This document shows positions 62,475 to 64,000 of a stretch of DNA of 64,000 bases, one piece after another. Under the pieces are notes generated by a model, which was given only the letters and a program-made list of their open reading frames with translations, ran no database searches and was not told where the DNA came from. This DNA is from Cercophora sp. LCS_1 (Eukaryota; Ascomycota; Sordariomycetes; Sordariales; Lasiosphaeriaceae). The position numbers and the translations under genes are program-made. The first letter of the stretch is position 1; every line of letters begins with the position of its first letter. The stretch spans positions 186,001-250,000 of the forward strand of contig JAPZLL010000048.1 of NCBI GenBank assembly GCA_036250225.1. Reading direction: 5' to 3'.

Positions 62475-64000
62475 GGCAGGCTGACGAGTGCAGATGCGTC
62501 ACAACGGATGCTGACTCTGCCCAATGCCAACCTATACCGATGAGCCGCCTCTAGTCCAGCCCATGAGCCTCAGGTGAGGTGCAGCTCTGCCCAATGTCTT
62601 ATAAAGGCTTGGATGCGGTCCCAAAACTAACCCGGACGGATATTTTCCGAGTCAGCCAGCGTTGGAGGGATAGCGGGAGCAACGTCAGCGCGGCGACTGG
62701 GGCATTGCAGAGTTGGTGTCCCTTGGAGTGTTACAATCGCCTATGCACTGCATTTCAGTGGCGTCGGGGTGTGCGCCGTGCTGGGTTGTCGGTCTGGTCC
62801 CTGTTTGGTGCAGCCCGAGGCGTCTGGGATCCCGGATGGCGGGCCTGGGGTGGTCTTGTGAGGTGGTGGGCTCCTTGCGAGCTGAAAAGAGCAACTCCTT
62901 CGAGGTTTGACAACGGAGAGATTGAAAAGGGATTCGCGGAAAGGTCAACCAGGACGAGCGCAGCGGGGCAGCAAGTATTGGAAACACGAGGGGGCAAGGA
63001 AAGGGGGGTCGGCTCCGGAGCTAGCGATATATTGGCCACTATGCCATCGACGAGCATATCGGTGCCTCTCGTCGCCGCCACAAGGATGGGCCGTGCTAAC
63101 CATTGTCCAGATTCTCTCGTGGAGAGACTGTCTCCCGGAATCCTACCCTGGATGGCGGGGAATGGTTACACCTCGTCACTGGAGCGAGGGCACGTGAAGG
63201 GAAGCCGGATGGAAAGAATATGGAAGCGAGGCAGGCGATGGTGGGAAGCCTCGAGGGAACTAGCGAGGGAGATCGAGAGCGGTTTGCCACAGCGATTGGC
63301 CGGGTAAATTAGGGGTGCGTAACCTGCAATATCGAGGTCGCCCAATCCTGCCACAGTTAATAACGGTATATTAGCTCTACCTGACTGTCCAGGTCTTAAC
63401 AATCCCTTCATATCGTGGCCGACTGGCCAGGCCGGGAACTGGGAGACCACGGTCGATCCATTGCTGCCGTTCGAGGAGCGGTGCTTGTTTTGCGCCCCGC
63501 AACGCGCCTCCCACGAGCCACCTGGGCAGGGTCGTCGTGGCAGTGAGCAGTTGTGTCGCAAGCGACGGGCGAGCGATAATGTCGCAAAAACACAGACAGG
63601 CCGGCTCGGTCAAAGTCATAGACGGAATTGGGCCGAGTCGCATCGACCAATATCGGGGTTGGATTGGCAAGAATTTTGGATGAGTGGGATGAAGAATGAA
63701 GAAAGGGCAGCCATGGTTACATTTGACAGTTGATGGCGGATTGGCGGATTGGCGTCCCCCGCCAAGACGGGCCGGCAAGTGCGGGGCTGGAACCCCCCTA
63801 AAAATAGCTTCTAGCGAACGCCGCTCCCTGCCCGTTCCTGGACCGTCTTTGGACAACGTCGATGCTCTGGATCCAAGCCGTCGGAAAGGGACGCCTTGCC
63901 TCAGCTGGCCAGCCTCGTACCCTCCTTCTCGTTGCCCATTCGCACATGCGCGGGGCAAACGTGAGATGATCAAATGCGAAGCCACATCCAATGGGAAACT
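62475..64000. other. Right-edge region without a supported gene
   Basis: About 1.5 kb. Open frames at 62579-63307 (plus) and 63377-63991 (minus) are long enough to notice, but have skewed composition, no domain and no signal peptide. The minus frames near 63408-63650 might belong to a gene continuing past the edge. Nothing can be asserted. Confidence 0.35.

Noticed and set aside
62579..63307. 242-codon open frame at the right edge
   Set aside because: Trp/Arg/Gly-skewed composition, no recognisable motif, and overlapping frames on both strands.
63377..63991. 204-codon minus-strand frame at the right edge
   Set aside because: No domain or signal. It may be part of a gene outside the window, but nothing here supports that.

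Overview
This window comes from the nuclear genome of a filamentous ascomycete, most likely a Sordariomycete. The evidence is short GT-AG introns of about 45-75 nt inside otherwise compact genes, fungal-type secondary-metabolism genes (highly reducing polyketide synthase, terpene cyclase, microsomal P450s), and fungal families such as Rds1-like ferritin-fold proteins, GT71 mannosyltransferases, an Hst-type sirtuin and an SMYD-like SET protein. Genes lie on both strands with long non-coding gaps rich in low-complexity DNA. There is no bacterial-type operon, no CRISPR, and no confident tRNA or rRNA.

Layout. 0-7.5 kb: the 5' part of a highly reducing PKS (minus strand, running off the left edge) diverges from a short-chain dehydrogenase-like gene. 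10-17 kb: a secreted sedolisin, a small Cys-rich secreted protein, and a head-to-head pair of paralogous, Kex2-processed secreted proteins. 17.9-19.3 kb: a canonical sesquiterpene synthase. 20-27 kb: a protein with copia-like sequence, a CPA2 Na+/H+ antiporter and a large GPI-type S41 peptidase. 27.5-29.2 kb: two more Cys-rich paralogs, one frameshifted at the C-terminus and one carrying an in-frame stop. 29.7-35.5 kb: two housekeeping genes, a C2HC5 zinc-finger Rqt4/TRIP4-like protein and a 1,090-residue Hst-type sirtuin. 36.4-41.1 kb: a P450 diverging from an unrecognised protein with terpenoid-synthase-like motifs. 42-47.6 kb: an Rds1-like protein, a CYP52-like P450 and a D-2-hydroxyacid dehydrogenase. 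50.4-62.5 kb: a GT71 mannosyltransferase, an unrecognised possibly helical-repeat protein, a MYND-SET protein, a coiled-coil protein and a secreted Cys-rich protein.

How it fits together. The left 30 kb is dense in secreted proteins and specialised-metabolite enzymes, as expected of a fast-evolving, environment-facing region. The 29.7-35.5 kb genes are core eukaryotic. The PKS/SDR pair and the P450/terpenoid-synthase-like pair are each divergently arranged and could be co-regulated.

The most unusual signal is non-coding. Degenerate arrays with a 20-21 bp period (a GGC/TGC/CGC core roughly every two DNA helical turns, separated by A/T-rich DNA) recur at about 8.8, 21.2, 27.3, 47.6, 53.1 and 53.6 kb. 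Several border a GC-rich, strand-asymmetric core of about 250-350 bp. A separate T-rich element with a short stem-loop occurs near 9.1, 35.9 and 52.6 kb. Two of these loci combine both modules, which suggests a composite dispersed element that I do not recognise.
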